DNA of 64,000 nt. It comes from Flavobacteriaceae bacterium S0862. Its GTDB lineage: Bacteria; Bacteroidota; Bacteroidia; Flavobacteriales; Flavobacteriaceae. The stretch lies in assembly GCA_023015825.1 (NCBI GenBank), contig JALKAW010000001.1, positions 124,001 to 188,000 of the forward strand. The letters are read 5' to 3'. The notes below the pieces were generated by a model. The model searched no databases and had not been told where the DNA came from. It saw only the letters and a list, made by a program, of their open reading frames with translations. This document shows, piece by piece, positions 19,888 through 29,422 of the stretch (position 1 is the first letter of the stretch; the number at the start of each line of letters is the position of its first letter). Both the position numbers and the translations under genes were made by a program.

Positions 19888-20880
19888 ATGGCAATATTAA
19901 ATTTTCAGAAGCCCGATAAAGTAATCATGATTGATTCTACGGATTCTCAAGGTAAATTCGAATTTAGACCTTTAGAACCTGGATATGGATTAACAGTTGG
20001 AAATGCTTTAAGAAGAGTATTACTTTCATCTTTAGAGGGATTTGCGATTACTTCTGTTAGAACTGAAGGAGTAGAGCATGAGTTCTCTACTATTGCAGGC
20101 GTAGTAGAAGATGTAACAGAAATTATTCTTAACTTAAAACAAGTACGTTTTAAACGTCAAATAGACGAAATAGACAACGAATCAGTATCTATTTCAATCT
20201 CAGGACAAGAACAAATTACTGCAGGTGATTTCCAAAAATTTATTTCAGGATTCCAAGTTTTAAACTCAGATTTAGTAATCTGTAACTTAGATCCTAAAGT
20301 AAGTATCAATATGGAAATTACTATAGAAAAAGGTAGAGGGTATGTACCAGCTGAAGAAAACAAAAAAGCTACAGCGCCAATGGGAACTATCTTTACAGAT
20401 TCTATTTACACACCAATAAAAAATGTCAAGTATAGCGTTGAGAACTTTCGTGTAGAGCAAAAAACAGATTACGAAAAACTGGTTTTTGAAATCGATACAG
20501 ACGGTTCAATCAACCCTCAAGATGCATTAACTGAAGCAGCAAAAATATTAATTCACCACTTCATGTTATTCTCTGATGAGCGTATCACTCTTGAAGCGGA
20601 TGAAATTGCACAAACTGAAACTTATGATGAAGAATCACTTCACATGAGGCAGTTGCTCAAAACTAAGTTAATCGATATGGATTTATCTGTACGTGCACTT
20701 AACTGTTTAAAAGCTGCTGAAGTAGATACATTAGGAGACTTAGTATCATTCAATAAAAATGACCTTATGAAGTTTCGTAACTTTGGTAAGAAGTCTTTAA
20801 CTGAGCTTGAAGAGCTTGTAAATGTTAAAGGTTTAAACTTCGGAATGGACTTAAGTAAGTATAAATTAGATAAAGATTAA
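19888..20880 (+). CDS. rpoA: DNA-directed RNA polymerase subunit alpha
   Basis: Scaffold of RNA polymerase assembly, 330 residues. The N-terminal dimerisation domain has [20 protein letters not shown] and [13 protein letters not shown]. The C-terminal DNA- and activator-binding domain has [20 protein letters not shown] and [14 protein letters not shown]. Full length, start at [11 protein letters not shown]. Confidence 0.99.
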   Translation: MAILNFQKPDKVIMIDSTDSQGKFEFRPLEPGYGLTVGNALRRVLLSSLEGFAITSVRTEGVEHEFSTIAGVVEDVTEIILNLKQVRFKRQIDEIDNESVSISISGQEQITAGDFQKFISGFQVLNSDLVICNLDPKVSINMEITIEKGRGYVPAEENKKATAPMGTIFTDSIYTPIKNVKYSVENFRVEQKTDYEKLVFEIDTDGSINPQDALTEAAKILIHHFMLFSDERITLEADEIAQTETYDEESLHMRQLLKTKLIDMDLSVRALNCLKAAEVDTLGDLVSFNKNDLMKFRNFGKKSLTELEELVNVKGLNFGMDLSKYKLDKD

Positions 20881-20883
20881 TTA

Positions 20884-20935
20884 ATCATATTTTGCTCTCC
20901 CGACGATTACAGTCTGGATTTGGTAGCAAGATGAT
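20884..20935 (+). promoter_or_regulatory. Stem-loop in front of rplQ
   Basis: In the 67-bp rpoA-rplQ spacer, ATCAT (20884-20888) pairs with ATGAT (20931-20935), TTGCT (20892-20896) with AGCAA (20925-20929), and CCCGAC (20899-20904) with GTCTGG (20912-20917, one mismatch). The fold ends 12 nt before the rplQ ATG. Confidence 0.45.
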
Positions 20936-20947
20936 AAAACAAATGTC

Positions 20948-21424
20948 ATGAGACACGGAAAAAAATTCAATCACTTAGGAAGACAAACAGCACATAGAAA
21001 AGCAATGTTAGCAAATATGGCTTGTTCTTTAATAGAGCACAAGCGAATTAACACTACTGTTGCAAAAGCAAAAGCGTTGAAGCAATTTGTTGAACCAATG
21101 ATTACAAAATCAAAGGAAGATACAACGCATAACAGACGTATTGTTATGTCACGCTTAAGACAAAAAGAAGCTGTTGCTGAACTTTTTAGAGAAGTAGCTG
21201 CTAAGGTTGGCGATCGTCCAGGAGGTTATACAAGAATTATTAAACTTGGTAATCGTCTAGGTGATAATGCTGATATGGCAATGATAGAGCTTGTAGATTA
21301 TAATGAAATCTACAACGCTGGTAAAGAAAAGAAGAAAACAACAAGAAGAAGTAGAAGAGGTGGTAAGAAAGCTGCTCCTGCTACTCCAATTGCTGAAACA
21401 AAAGCTACTAACGAAGAAGAATAA
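20948..21424 (+). CDS. rplQ: 50S ribosomal protein L17
   Basis: Tunnel-exit protein, 158 residues. The first 120 residues are the conserved domain ([38 protein letters not shown]). The remainder is a Lys/Ala-rich low-complexity tail, which makes it longer than the 127 residues of E. coli L17. Last gene of the cluster; a terminator follows. Confidence 0.99.
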   Translation: MRHGKKFNHLGRQTAHRKAMLANMACSLIEHKRINTTVAKAKALKQFVEPMITKSKEDTTHNRRIVMSRLRQKEAVAELFREVAAKVGDRPGGYTRIIKLGNRLGDNADMAMIELVDYNEIYNAGKEKKKTTRRSRRGGKKAAPATPIAETKATNEEE

Positions 21425-21448
21425 ATGTTAATAAGCTTTAATAAAATA

Positions 21449-21480
21449 GAGGATAAACTTTTTTAGTTTATCCTTTTTTT
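21449..21480 (+). terminator. Intrinsic terminator of the ribosomal cluster
   Basis: GGATAAACT (21451-21459) and AGTTTATCC (21465-21473) form a perfect 9-bp stem with a TTTTT loop, followed by a run of seven T. Confidence 0.9.
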
Positions 21481-21513
21481 ATACAATTTTGCGAAACCTT
21501 TTTTAAATAGCAT

Positions 21514-22620
21514 ATGAAATACAATAAACTTAGAAAAGCCTTAATACTATTAGCCGACGGAACAATATTCCATGGTAAATCTGTTGGAAACAAAGAAGGA
21601 ACAGCCTTTGGGGAAGTTTGCTTCAATACTGGAATGACTGGATATCAAGAGATTTTCACTGACCCTTCTTATTTTGGACAGTTAATGGTAACTACAAATG
21701 CACACATAGGGAACTATGGAGTAAACGATCAGGAAGTTGAATCAGATTCGATTAAAATAGCAGGTTTAATTTGTAAAAACTTTAGCTATGATTATTCACG
21801 TGAGGATTCCAATGGGTCTCTAGAGGATTTTTTCAACAAAAACAATCTATTTGCCATTTCTGATGTTGACACTAGAGCATTAGTGAGTTATATTCGAGAT
21901 AATGGCGCAATGAATGCTGTAATTTCAACAGATGTTGATAATGTTGAAGGATTAAAAGAACAACTAGCAAGCATTCCGAATATGGAAGGTTTAGAATTGG
22001 CTTCAAAAGTATCTACCAAAGAGCCTTATTATTTTGGTGAAGAAAATGCAACCTATAAAATTGCAGCGCTAGATATTGGCATTAAAAAAAATATTCTTCG
22101 AAATTTAGCAAAGCGTGATGCTTACATAAAAGTGTTTCCTTATAATTCTAAATTTGAAGAATTAGAAGCGTTTGAGCCAGACGGTTATTTTTTGTCTAAT
22201 GGCCCTGGAGATCCAGAACCTTTGGTTGAAGCACAAGAAGTAGCAAAAGAAATTATAAAGAGAGATTTACCATTATTTGGTATTTGTCTTGGACATCAAG
22301 TAATAGCATTGGCAAATGGTATCTCTACTTATAAAATGCATAATGGACATAGAGGCATAAATCACCCTGTAAAAAACTTAGAAACTGGTAAGGGAGAAAT
22401 CACCTCTCAAAATCACGGATTTGCAGTTAATAGAGAAGAAGCTGAAGCAAATAAAGATTTAAAAGTGACACATTTGCATTTAAATGACGATACTGTTGCT
22501 GGTTTAGCAATGAAGAATAAAAACTGTTTTTCGGTACAGTATCATCCAGAAGCAAGTCCTGGACCACATGATTCAATGTATTTGTTTGATCAGTTTATAG
22601 AAAATATAAAAGCAAAATAA
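21514..22620 (+). CDS. carA: Carbamoyl-phosphate synthase small (glutaminase) subunit
   Basis: Releases ammonia from glutamine for carbamoyl-phosphate synthesis, feeding arginine and pyrimidine pathways together with CarB. 368 residues. The N-terminal CPSase domain has FGEVCFNTGMTGYQEIFTDP; the class I glutamine amidotransferase domain has the nucleophile Cys in LFGICLGHQ and the His/Glu pair in SVQYHPEASPGP. carB is not adjacent. An imperfect promoter box, CAATTTTG, lies about 25 bp upstream. Confidence 0.98.
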   Translation: MKYNKLRKALILLADGTIFHGKSVGNKEGTAFGEVCFNTGMTGYQEIFTDPSYFGQLMVTTNAHIGNYGVNDQEVESDSIKIAGLICKNFSYDYSREDSNGSLEDFFNKNNLFAISDVDTRALVSYIRDNGAMNAVISTDVDNVEGLKEQLASIPNMEGLELASKVSTKEPYYFGEENATYKIAALDIGIKKNILRNLAKRDAYIKVFPYNSKFEELEAFEPDGYFLSNGPGDPEPLVEAQEVAKEIIKRDLPLFGICLGHQVIALANGISTYKMHNGHRGINHPVKNLETGKGEITSQNHGFAVNREEAEANKDLKVTHLHLNDDTVAGLAMKNKNCFSVQYHPEASPGPHDSMYLFDQFIENIKAK

Positions 22621-22624
22621 CCAT

Positions 22625-22652
22625 AAGGCAGTGTGAAAACATTGCCTTTTTG
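22625..22652 (+). terminator. Intrinsic terminator after carA
   Basis: AAGGCAGTGT (22625-22634) and ACATTGCCTT (22639-22648) form a 10-bp stem with one G-T pair and a GAAA tetraloop. T residues follow. Confidence 0.8.
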
Positions 22653-22724
22653 TTTACTAAAACGTTTTAGCTGAAAATTGAACTAATAATAATTAGCTAA
22701 AGTGTTTTTGGTTTTACAATTTTG

Positions 22725-22732
22725 TAAATTTG
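22725..22732 (+). promoter_or_regulatory. Candidate -7 box of eno
   Basis: TAAATTTG matches TAnnTTTG and lies 33 bp before the eno ATG, downstream of the carA terminator. There is no well-spaced TTTG partner: the nearest, at 22707-22710, is only 14 bp upstream. Confidence 0.4.
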
Positions 22733-22759
22733 AAAATTCAATTAAGGCAACATAAATAA

Positions 22760-24058
<1,299 letters not shown>

Positions 24059-24079
24059 TTGCTAATAAATTATTTTTTT

Positions 24080-24112
24080 AAGACCATTATTTTTTAAGTA
24101 ATGGTCTTTTTC
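24080..24112 (+). terminator. Intrinsic terminator after eno
   Basis: AAGACCATTA (24080-24089) and TAATGGTCTT (24099-24108) form a perfect 10-bp stem with a T-rich loop and a T-run. Confidence 0.85.
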
Positions 24113-24241
24113 TTTGTATATATTTTTTTAATACTGGTATTGATAATTCCATGTGCTTTATACTTTAAAAATCGTAAGATATTTTGTATTTTCGTGTGGC
24201 TGTTTTTCAGCAATCAATTCATAATAAAATTTTCAAAAAAT

Positions 24242-25528
24242 ATGTCAAATACAGCTACGTTAGAGGTTAACGGTCAAAAACATGAATTCCCATTAGTTAC
24301 TGGAACAGAAAATGAAGTTGCTATAGATGTGAAGACCCTAAGAAGCGCAACAGGAGGTATAATTACAATTGATCCTGGTTATAAGAATACTGGATCTTGT
24401 GAAAGTGGTATTACCTTTTTGGATGGCGAAAAAGGAATTTTAAGGTATAGAGGTTATTCTATTGAAGAGCTTGCAGAAAAAGCAGACTTTTTAGAGGTTG
24501 CTTACCTTTTAATTTTTGGTGAACTACCAACAAAAGAACAGCATGATAAATTTCATGCAGATATTAAGTCAAAATCTGTAGTTGATGACGATGTACGTAA
24601 AATTGTTGATGCCTTCCCGAAATTTGCACATCCAATGGGAGTGTTATCATCATTAACAAGTGCTTTAACTGCATTTAACCCTTCTTCAGTAAATGTAGAA
24701 TCTGCTGAAGATATGTACAACTCTGTAGTAAAAATATTAGGTAAATTTCCAGTATTAGTTGCTTGGACTTTACGCAAAAAACAAGGTCTTCCTTTAGATT
24801 ATGGAGACAATAGCTTAGGATATGTTGAGAACGTCTTAAAAATGATGTTTAAAAAACCTAATGAGGAGTATGTTCAAAATCAAGTGATTGTTGATGCGTT
24901 AGATAAGTTATTAATTCTTCATGCAGATCATGAACAAAACTGTTCTACATCTACAGTAAGAATTGTTGGGTCATCTCACGCAGGATTATTTGCATCATTA
25001 TCAGCAGGGATATCTGCACTTTGGGGACCACTTCACGGAGGAGCAAATCAAGCAGTGTTGGAAATGTTGGAAGCAATTAGAGAAGATGGAGGCGATACTA
25101 AAAAGTATATGGCTAAGGCAAAAGATAAAAATGATCCTTTCCGTTTAATGGGATTTGGACATCGTGTTTATAAGAACTTTGACCCTAGAGCAAAAATAAT
25201 TAAAGTAGCAGCAGATGAAGTTTTAGCTGATCTTGGTGTAGAAGACCCTATTTTAGATATTGCTAAAGGTCTTGAAAAAGAAGCTCTTGAAGACCCTTAT
25301 TTTGTAGACAGAAAGTTGTATCCAAACGTAGATTTCTATTCAGGAATTATTTATAGAGCCATGGGGATTCCAACAGATATGTTTACTGTAATGTTTGCAT
25401 TAGGCCGTTTACCAGGTTGGATTGCGCAATGGCGTGAAATGCGCTTACGTAAAGAGCCAATTGGACGCCCAAGGCAATTGTATATTGGTGAGACGCATAG
25501 AGCATTTAAACCAATAAGCAAAAGATAA
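24242..25528 (+). CDS. gltA: Citrate synthase
   Basis: First TCA-cycle reaction, oxaloacetate plus acetyl-CoA. 428 residues from the ATG at 24242 (MSNTATLEVNGQKHEFPLVT). The frame is open back to 24101 but that extension would start inside the eno terminator and add a hydrophobic stretch unlike citrate synthases, so it is rejected. Catalytic motifs are visible: HADHEQNCSTSTVR, the histidine of SALWGPLHGGANQAV, and FGHRVYKNFDPRAK. The type II (hexameric-like) length matches Gram-negative enzymes. Confidence 0.98.
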   Translation: MSNTATLEVNGQKHEFPLVTGTENEVAIDVKTLRSATGGIITIDPGYKNTGSCESGITFLDGEKGILRYRGYSIEELAEKADFLEVAYLLIFGELPTKEQHDKFHADIKSKSVVDDDVRKIVDAFPKFAHPMGVLSSLTSALTAFNPSSVNVESAEDMYNSVVKILGKFPVLVAWTLRKKQGLPLDYGDNSLGYVENVLKMMFKKPNEEYVQNQVIVDALDKLLILHADHEQNCSTSTVRIVGSSHAGLFASLSAGISALWGPLHGGANQAVLEMLEAIREDGGDTKKYMAKAKDKNDPFRLMGFGHRVYKNFDPRAKIIKVAADEVLADLGVEDPILDIAKGLEKEALEDPYFVDRKLYPNVDFYSGIIYRAMGIPTDMFTVMFALGRLPGWIAQWREMRLRKEPIGRPRQLYIGETHRAFKPISKR

Positions 25529-25550
25529 ATTGTTAATAAACCAATAACTT

Positions 25551-25580
25551 AAACCTCATAGTGTACTCTATGAGGTTTTA
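25551..25580 (+). terminator. Intrinsic terminator after gltA
   Basis: AAACCTCATAG (25551-25561) is the exact reverse complement of CTATGAGGTTT (25568-25578), with a 6-nt loop. The stem is 11 bp. Its tail runs directly into the arginase promoter box at 25579. Confidence 0.8.
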
Positions 25581-25586
25581 TATTTG
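25579..25586 (+). promoter_or_regulatory. Candidate -7 box of the arginase gene (near-leaderless)
   Basis: TATATTTG matches TAnnTTTG perfectly and ends only 4 bp before the ATG at 25591. If transcription starts about 4 nt after the box, as for Bacteroidota promoters, the mRNA would have almost no 5' leader. Confidence 0.5.
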
Positions 25587-25590
25587 TAAT

Positions 25591-26559
25591 ATGAATCGAA
25601 TAAAAATAATAAAAAACAGATCAGATATAGGTGCAGGAACGCGTGGTTCAGACATGGGAATTGATGCGATTGAAATAGCAGCAATAAATGCTAATAACGA
25701 TTATTTTACGAGATTTGATTTTGTAGATGTTGAGACTGAAAACGAGTCAATATACAACAAAGTAAAAAATACCTACATGAAGCGTATAGAGCATGTATCT
25801 TATCAATGTGAAAGAGTTTGCAATGCAGTAAATGATAGTTTAAATGAGCAATCATTTCCATTGGTAATTTCTGGCGATCATTCATCTGCTTTGGGAACTA
25901 TAAGTGGTATTAAAAAAACATTCCCAGAAAAACGTCTTGGTGTTGTTTGGATTGATGCACATGCCGATATGCATTCACCTTTCACATCGCCTTCAGGTAA
26001 TATTCATGGAATGCCACTTGCTGCTGCACTAGGTGAAGACAATATTGAGAATAGAATTAATAAAGTCTCTACAAACTCAATTCATTATTGGGAAAACATG
26101 AAAAACATGGGGATTAAAGGTTCAAAATTAAAGCCTGAAAACCTTGTGTATTTTGGAGTAAGAGATACGGAAGACCCAGAAGATAATCAAATGCAAAAGC
26201 TTGCGCTTAGAAATTATATGGTTCATGAAATTCGCCATAGAGGACTAGAGGTTTGCGTAGACGAAGCTTTAGATAAATTGAAAGACTGCGATATGATTTA
26301 TATTTCTTTTGATGTTGATAGTATGGATTGCGACCTTATTTCGTATGGTACAGGAACTCCTGTTTCCAAAGGTTTTGATGAATTCGAAATTATTAAAATA
26401 ATTGATAGAATTATAAAAAGTAATAAAGTGATTTGTATGGAATTTGTTGAGGTGAATCCTTTGTTAGATAATAAAGGAAATAAAATGGGAGAAACTGCTT
26501 TTGTGGTTCTAGATCAAGTCACTAAAACACTAACTAATACATTAAAAATAAAACATTAA
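25591..26559 (+). CDS. rocF: Arginase-family ureohydrolase, probably arginase
   Basis: Predicted to hydrolyse arginine to ornithine and urea with a binuclear Mn centre. 322 residues from the ATG at 25591; the frame is open ten codons further upstream but those lie inside the gltA terminator. Metal ligands are visible: His97 in SGDHSSALGT, Asp122-His124-Asp126 in WIDAHADMHSP, and the two Asp of SFDVDSMDCD. The substrate-site Glu is in MEFVEVNP. The SxSGNIHGMP segment favours arginase over agmatinase, but this is inference. It overlaps the M20 peptidase gene by one base. Confidence 0.88.
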   Translation: MNRIKIIKNRSDIGAGTRGSDMGIDAIEIAAINANNDYFTRFDFVDVETENESIYNKVKNTYMKRIEHVSYQCERVCNAVNDSLNEQSFPLVISGDHSSALGTISGIKKTFPEKRLGVVWIDAHADMHSPFTSPSGNIHGMPLAAALGEDNIENRINKVSTNSIHYWENMKNMGIKGSKLKPENLVYFGVRDTEDPEDNQMQKLALRNYMVHEIRHRGLEVCVDEALDKLKDCDMIYISFDVDSMDCDLISYGTGTPVSKGFDEFEIIKIIDRIIKSNKVICMEFVEVNPLLDNKGNKMGETAFVVLDQVTKTLTNTLKIKH

Positions 26560-27857
26560 TGAAATTGCTTTGTAAATACGTCGTTTTATTATTTTTAGTA
26601 AGTGCACAATTTTCTTTTGCACAAAAATTAACTAGAAAAGAAAAAAAGATTTTAAAAACAATCGAAGCTAACAATAATGAGGCTATAGAGTTTTTAAAAG
26701 ATGTCGTTAATATTAATAGTGGCACCATGAACCACGATGGTGTGAAAGAGGTTGGCGATGTATTTGGAAAAGCATTTGAAGATATTGGGTTTAAAAGTTC
26801 TTGGTACGATATGTCTCAAGTAAACCGATCAGGGCATTTATTTGCCGAAAGGTCTGGTAATAAAGGAAAAAAACTATTGCTTATTGGTCATCTTGACACC
26901 GTTTTTGAAGAAAACAGTCCGTTTCAGGAATTTAAAATGGTTAACGATAGCATTGCACATGCTCCAGGAGGGAATGATATGAAAGGTGGAAATGTTATTA
27001 TCCTTTATGCCTTAAAAGCCTTAAAAGAAAACGGTTTATTAAACAACGCACAAATTATAGCAGCTTTTACAGGTGATGAAGAGGCTTCTGGAAAGCCAAT
27101 AAGTATCAGTAGAGAACATTTGGTTGACGCAGCAAAGCGCAGTGATATAGCCTTAGGTTTTGAAACTTCAACAGGATTTAATTATGCAACAGTAGCAAGA
27201 CGAGGTTCATCTGGCTGGAAAGTAGAAGTTAAAGGCAAGCGTGCCCATTCTTCTGGGATATTTAGAGATAATGTTGGAGCAGGAGCAGTTTTTGAAATGT
27301 CGAGAATTCTTAATGAATTTTATAATGAAGTAAAAGGAGAAGAGTATCTAACCTTTAATCCAGGAATTCTGCTTGGTGGTACATTAATGGAATTTGACAG
27401 TGAGCTAAGTAAAGGTAACGTTTTTGGAAAAACGAACGTTGTAGCGCAAAAAGCTGTTGTAGAAGGAGGATTGCGTTTTATTTCGGAAGAACAGAAAGAA
27501 AATACAAGAGCCAAAATGAGAGAGATAGTAAATAATAATTTGCCACAAACATCAGCAGAAATTACATTTATAGATAGTTATCCAGCCATGGGACCAACCG
27601 AAGGAAACCATAAGCTTCTGGACATTCTTAACGAGGTAAGTATTGATTTAGGGCAAGGAGAAGTAGAATCTTACGACCCAGGGCGTCGAGGTGCTGCCGA
27701 TGTATCGTTTGTCGCACAATATGTAGATTGTTTAGATGGACTTGGCACTATGGGAAATGGTGCGCATACGCCTCAAGAGACTGTTAACTTAAATACTATT
27801 GAAGCCTTAACTAAGCGTACAGCAATTTTAATTTATAGATTGATTAATCAGAAGTAA
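26559..27857 (+). CDS. Secreted M20 metallopeptidase (carboxypeptidase G2-like)
   Basis: A zinc peptidase of 432 residues with a signal peptide (about residues 1-21, ending FSFAQ). M20 motifs are GHLDTVF (first His and the catalytic Asp), GGNDMKGG (bridging Asp), FTGDEEAS (catalytic Glu pair) and the C-terminal GNGAHTPQETVNL (last His). Family members remove C-terminal residues, often glutamate, from peptides in the periplasm or outside. Its ATG overlaps the arginase stop (taATG), so both are translated from one mRNA. Downstream lies a long palindrome rather than an ordinary terminator. Confidence 0.88.
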   Translation: MKLLCKYVVLLFLVSAQFSFAQKLTRKEKKILKTIEANNNEAIEFLKDVVNINSGTMNHDGVKEVGDVFGKAFEDIGFKSSWYDMSQVNRSGHLFAERSGNKGKKLLLIGHLDTVFEENSPFQEFKMVNDSIAHAPGGNDMKGGNVIILYALKALKENGLLNNAQIIAAFTGDEEASGKPISISREHLVDAAKRSDIALGFETSTGFNYATVARRGSSGWKVEVKGKRAHSSGIFRDNVGAGAVFEMSRILNEFYNEVKGEEYLTFNPGILLGGTLMEFDSELSKGNVFGKTNVVAQKAVVEGGLRFISEEQKENTRAKMREIVNNNLPQTSAEITFIDSYPAMGPTEGNHKLLDILNEVSIDLGQGEVESYDPGRRGAADVSFVAQYVDCLDGLGTMGNGAHTPQETVNLNTIEALTKRTAILIYRLINQK

Positions 27858-27862
27858 ATTTT

Positions 27863-27879
27863 TGACTTTCGTTTAACGG
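27863..27879 (-). repeat. GTTAAACGAA element, short copy
   Basis: On the minus strand this reads CCGTTAAACGAAAGTCA. It shares GTTAAACGAA and AGTCA with the two longer elements at 29337 and 35265, in the opposite orientation, and lies at the edge of the palindrome beginning at 27875. Confidence 0.5.
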
Positions 27880-28007
27880 TCTTGGCTATGAATAGTTGCC
27901 TGGTTTATCAATTAACTTTGAAAGTACATACCAAGTTGGAAATTCCTGTTGAATTTCCAAAGTATGCTAGAAAAAGCAATAACTTATAGTCATTGTTATG
28001 TGCCGTT
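27875..28007. repeat. 133-bp nested imperfect palindrome, attC-like
   Basis: Four concentric complementary blocks: AACGG (27875-27879) with CCGTT (28003-28007); GGCTATGAATAGTTGC (27884-27899) with GCAATAACTTATAGTC (27976-27991), 11 Watson-Crick pairs, 3 G-T pairs and 2 mismatches; CATAC (27927-27931) with GTATG (27962-27966); and a perfect 10-bp core, TTGGAAATTC (27936-27945) with GAATTTCCAA (27951-27960), around a CTGTT loop. It fills the gap between convergent genes, so it may also stop transcription. Its layout resembles integron attC sites, but no integrase gene is in the window. Confidence 0.65.
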
Positions 28008-28018
28008 TTAATTTAATG

Positions 28019-28705
28019 TCACTTATTGCTAGGTTTTATACCAAAAATTAGTAAATAACCGATCATCCAAAATTCTCCAATGGTTGCGGGTATAATAAGA
28101 AATCTATTTAAGCTAAAATCAATCTCTGTATAGCTTATAACGGTGTTAATTAGATAGCCTATGCCCCCTAGAATAATAACTCTCCCCAACCAGATAGGCA
28201 TTCTTTTAGATTTGATTACTATGTATCCCATTGGAAACAACCAAAGCCCGAAGAAAAGACCACCAATACCCCAAGCATTTGAAATTATATTTTGAAAAAC
28301 CTGAATTAGTACAACTTTCTCTTTCATACCACTTATATCAGAATTTGCAATACCTATTGCCGAGGCGATTGAAATTGCACTTATCATAATGACTAAAGCA
28401 TTCACCATTCCCCATATACCTAGAGTCCAAGCTTCCCATTCATAATTTTCTTTAAATAATTTAAAAAACCAAACTGCAGTAAGTGCCTGAGATATTACGA
28501 TAGCAAACTCTAATAGTAACCTAATTCTTGCAGTAGATTCTAATTCTATTAAATTCGTTAGTGTTTGTTCAGGATTACCAGATACAAATATTTGAGAATG
28601 AAAGACCATAAACCCTAAAATTCCTGAAATGGCCATCATTAAATACCACACACCAGTTGTTCTTGCAGTATTAATCAATTGCTTTTGTTCTTTATTTACA
28701 CCCAT
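28019..28705 (-). CDS. DUF4386-like integral membrane protein
   Basis: A 228-residue protein with six or seven hydrophobic segments. The opening NTARTTGVWYLMMAISGILG and the Ala-Arg-rich second segment (STARIRLLLEFAIVISQALT) match the DUF4386 pattern as I know it. Function is unknown for the family. It lies 72 bp downstream of another small membrane protein on the same strand, and both are enclosed by the palindrome at 27875-28007 and the GTTAAACGAA element at 29337, so this looks like an accessory insertion between core genes. Confidence 0.7.
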   Translation of the reverse strand: MGVNKEQKQLINTARTTGVWYLMMAISGILGFMVFHSQIFVSGNPEQTLTNLIELESTARIRLLLEFAIVISQALTAVWFFKLFKENYEWEAWTLGIWGMVNALVIMISAISIASAIGIANSDISGMKEKVVLIQVFQNIISNAWGIGGLFFGLWLFPMGYIVIKSKRMPIWLGRVIILGGIGYLINTVISYTEIDFSLNRFLIIPATIGEFWMIGYLLIFGIKPSNK

Positions 28706-28777
28706 AGATTATTTGCGTTTGTTAAAAAATGAAATTAAAAATTTAGTGATTGTCATGACTTCCTGTTACATTTAACA

Positions 28778-29218
28778 CTATACCGCTTTAGGCCAATTCC
28801 ATGCTTGATAAATAATCATTGCAAAAACAAAAACTTCTATAAGATTGAACAAAATATAAAATGTGTGCCATTCACTACCTATAGTAGAAACGATAATTAA
28901 AATAGAAATGCTTGCATATAGGGCTGCAATACAAATATTCAACCATTTATTAATTTGTGCTTTAAGAAAAACGGACAAAAAGATCATTAGCGAAGGAATA
29001 ATTAAAATTACAGAAAAAATCACCAAAATCTCAGGAGATGTTGGTCCCATTGGTGTTTGAAGATCAATCATTTTCTCTAACTTTTTAGGTGTCATCAGTT
29101 GAAAAAAGTCAGCATATATATACAAAAACATCAATGCAGTCCAGAGTGCTGCTAGTTTAATTTTGATGTTAACATTGTAATTGGTCAATGATTTGGAAGA
29201 GATCCTTTTTAAGCTCAT
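28778..29218 (-). CDS. Small four-helix membrane protein (DUF6326-like)
   Basis: 146 residues with four predicted membrane helices (about 25-42, 66-87, 94-112, 118-139). The segment KIKLAALWTALMFLYIYADFF, followed by MTPKKLEKM and GPTSPEILVIFSVILIIPSL, resembles the DUF6326 family; I am not certain. It is upstream of the DUF4386-like gene on the same strand and probably shares its transcript. No function is proposed. Confidence 0.6.
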   Translation of the reverse strand: MSLKRISSKSLTNYNVNIKIKLAALWTALMFLYIYADFFQLMTPKKLEKMIDLQTPMGPTSPEILVIFSVILIIPSLMIFLSVFLKAQINKWLNICIAALYASISILIIVSTIGSEWHTFYILFNLIEVFVFAMIIYQAWNWPKAV

Positions 29219-29336
29219 ATTTTTTTGTTTTAGTAATTCATACTAAAATTTGACGGTAACAGGGTAATTGTTCCAGTTTTACCCTAATGGCACACAATTT
29301 TAAGATAAATTCAGTTTTAATTGAAGTTTATAGACT

Positions 29337-29373
29337 GTTAAACGAAGTTCGCTTATTTTTTTGTCAAAGTCAA
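29337..29373 (+). repeat. GTTAAACGAA element, long copy 1
   Basis: A 37-bp stretch starting GTTAAACGAAGTTCG, then a T-run, and ending AAAGTCAA. It matches the element at 35265-35300 over its whole length apart from a few substitutions and one indel. It lies on the 5' side of the DUF6326-like gene. Confidence 0.6.
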
Positions 29374-29422
29374 GTTTAGGTCAATTATAAAATTATTAAC
29401 TTTAAGCATAAAACCTAAAGTG

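Noticed and set aside
24101-24241. N-terminal extension of citrate synthase with a hydrophobic stretch
   Set aside because: It begins inside the eno terminator and does not resemble the conserved gltA N-terminus, which starts at 24242.
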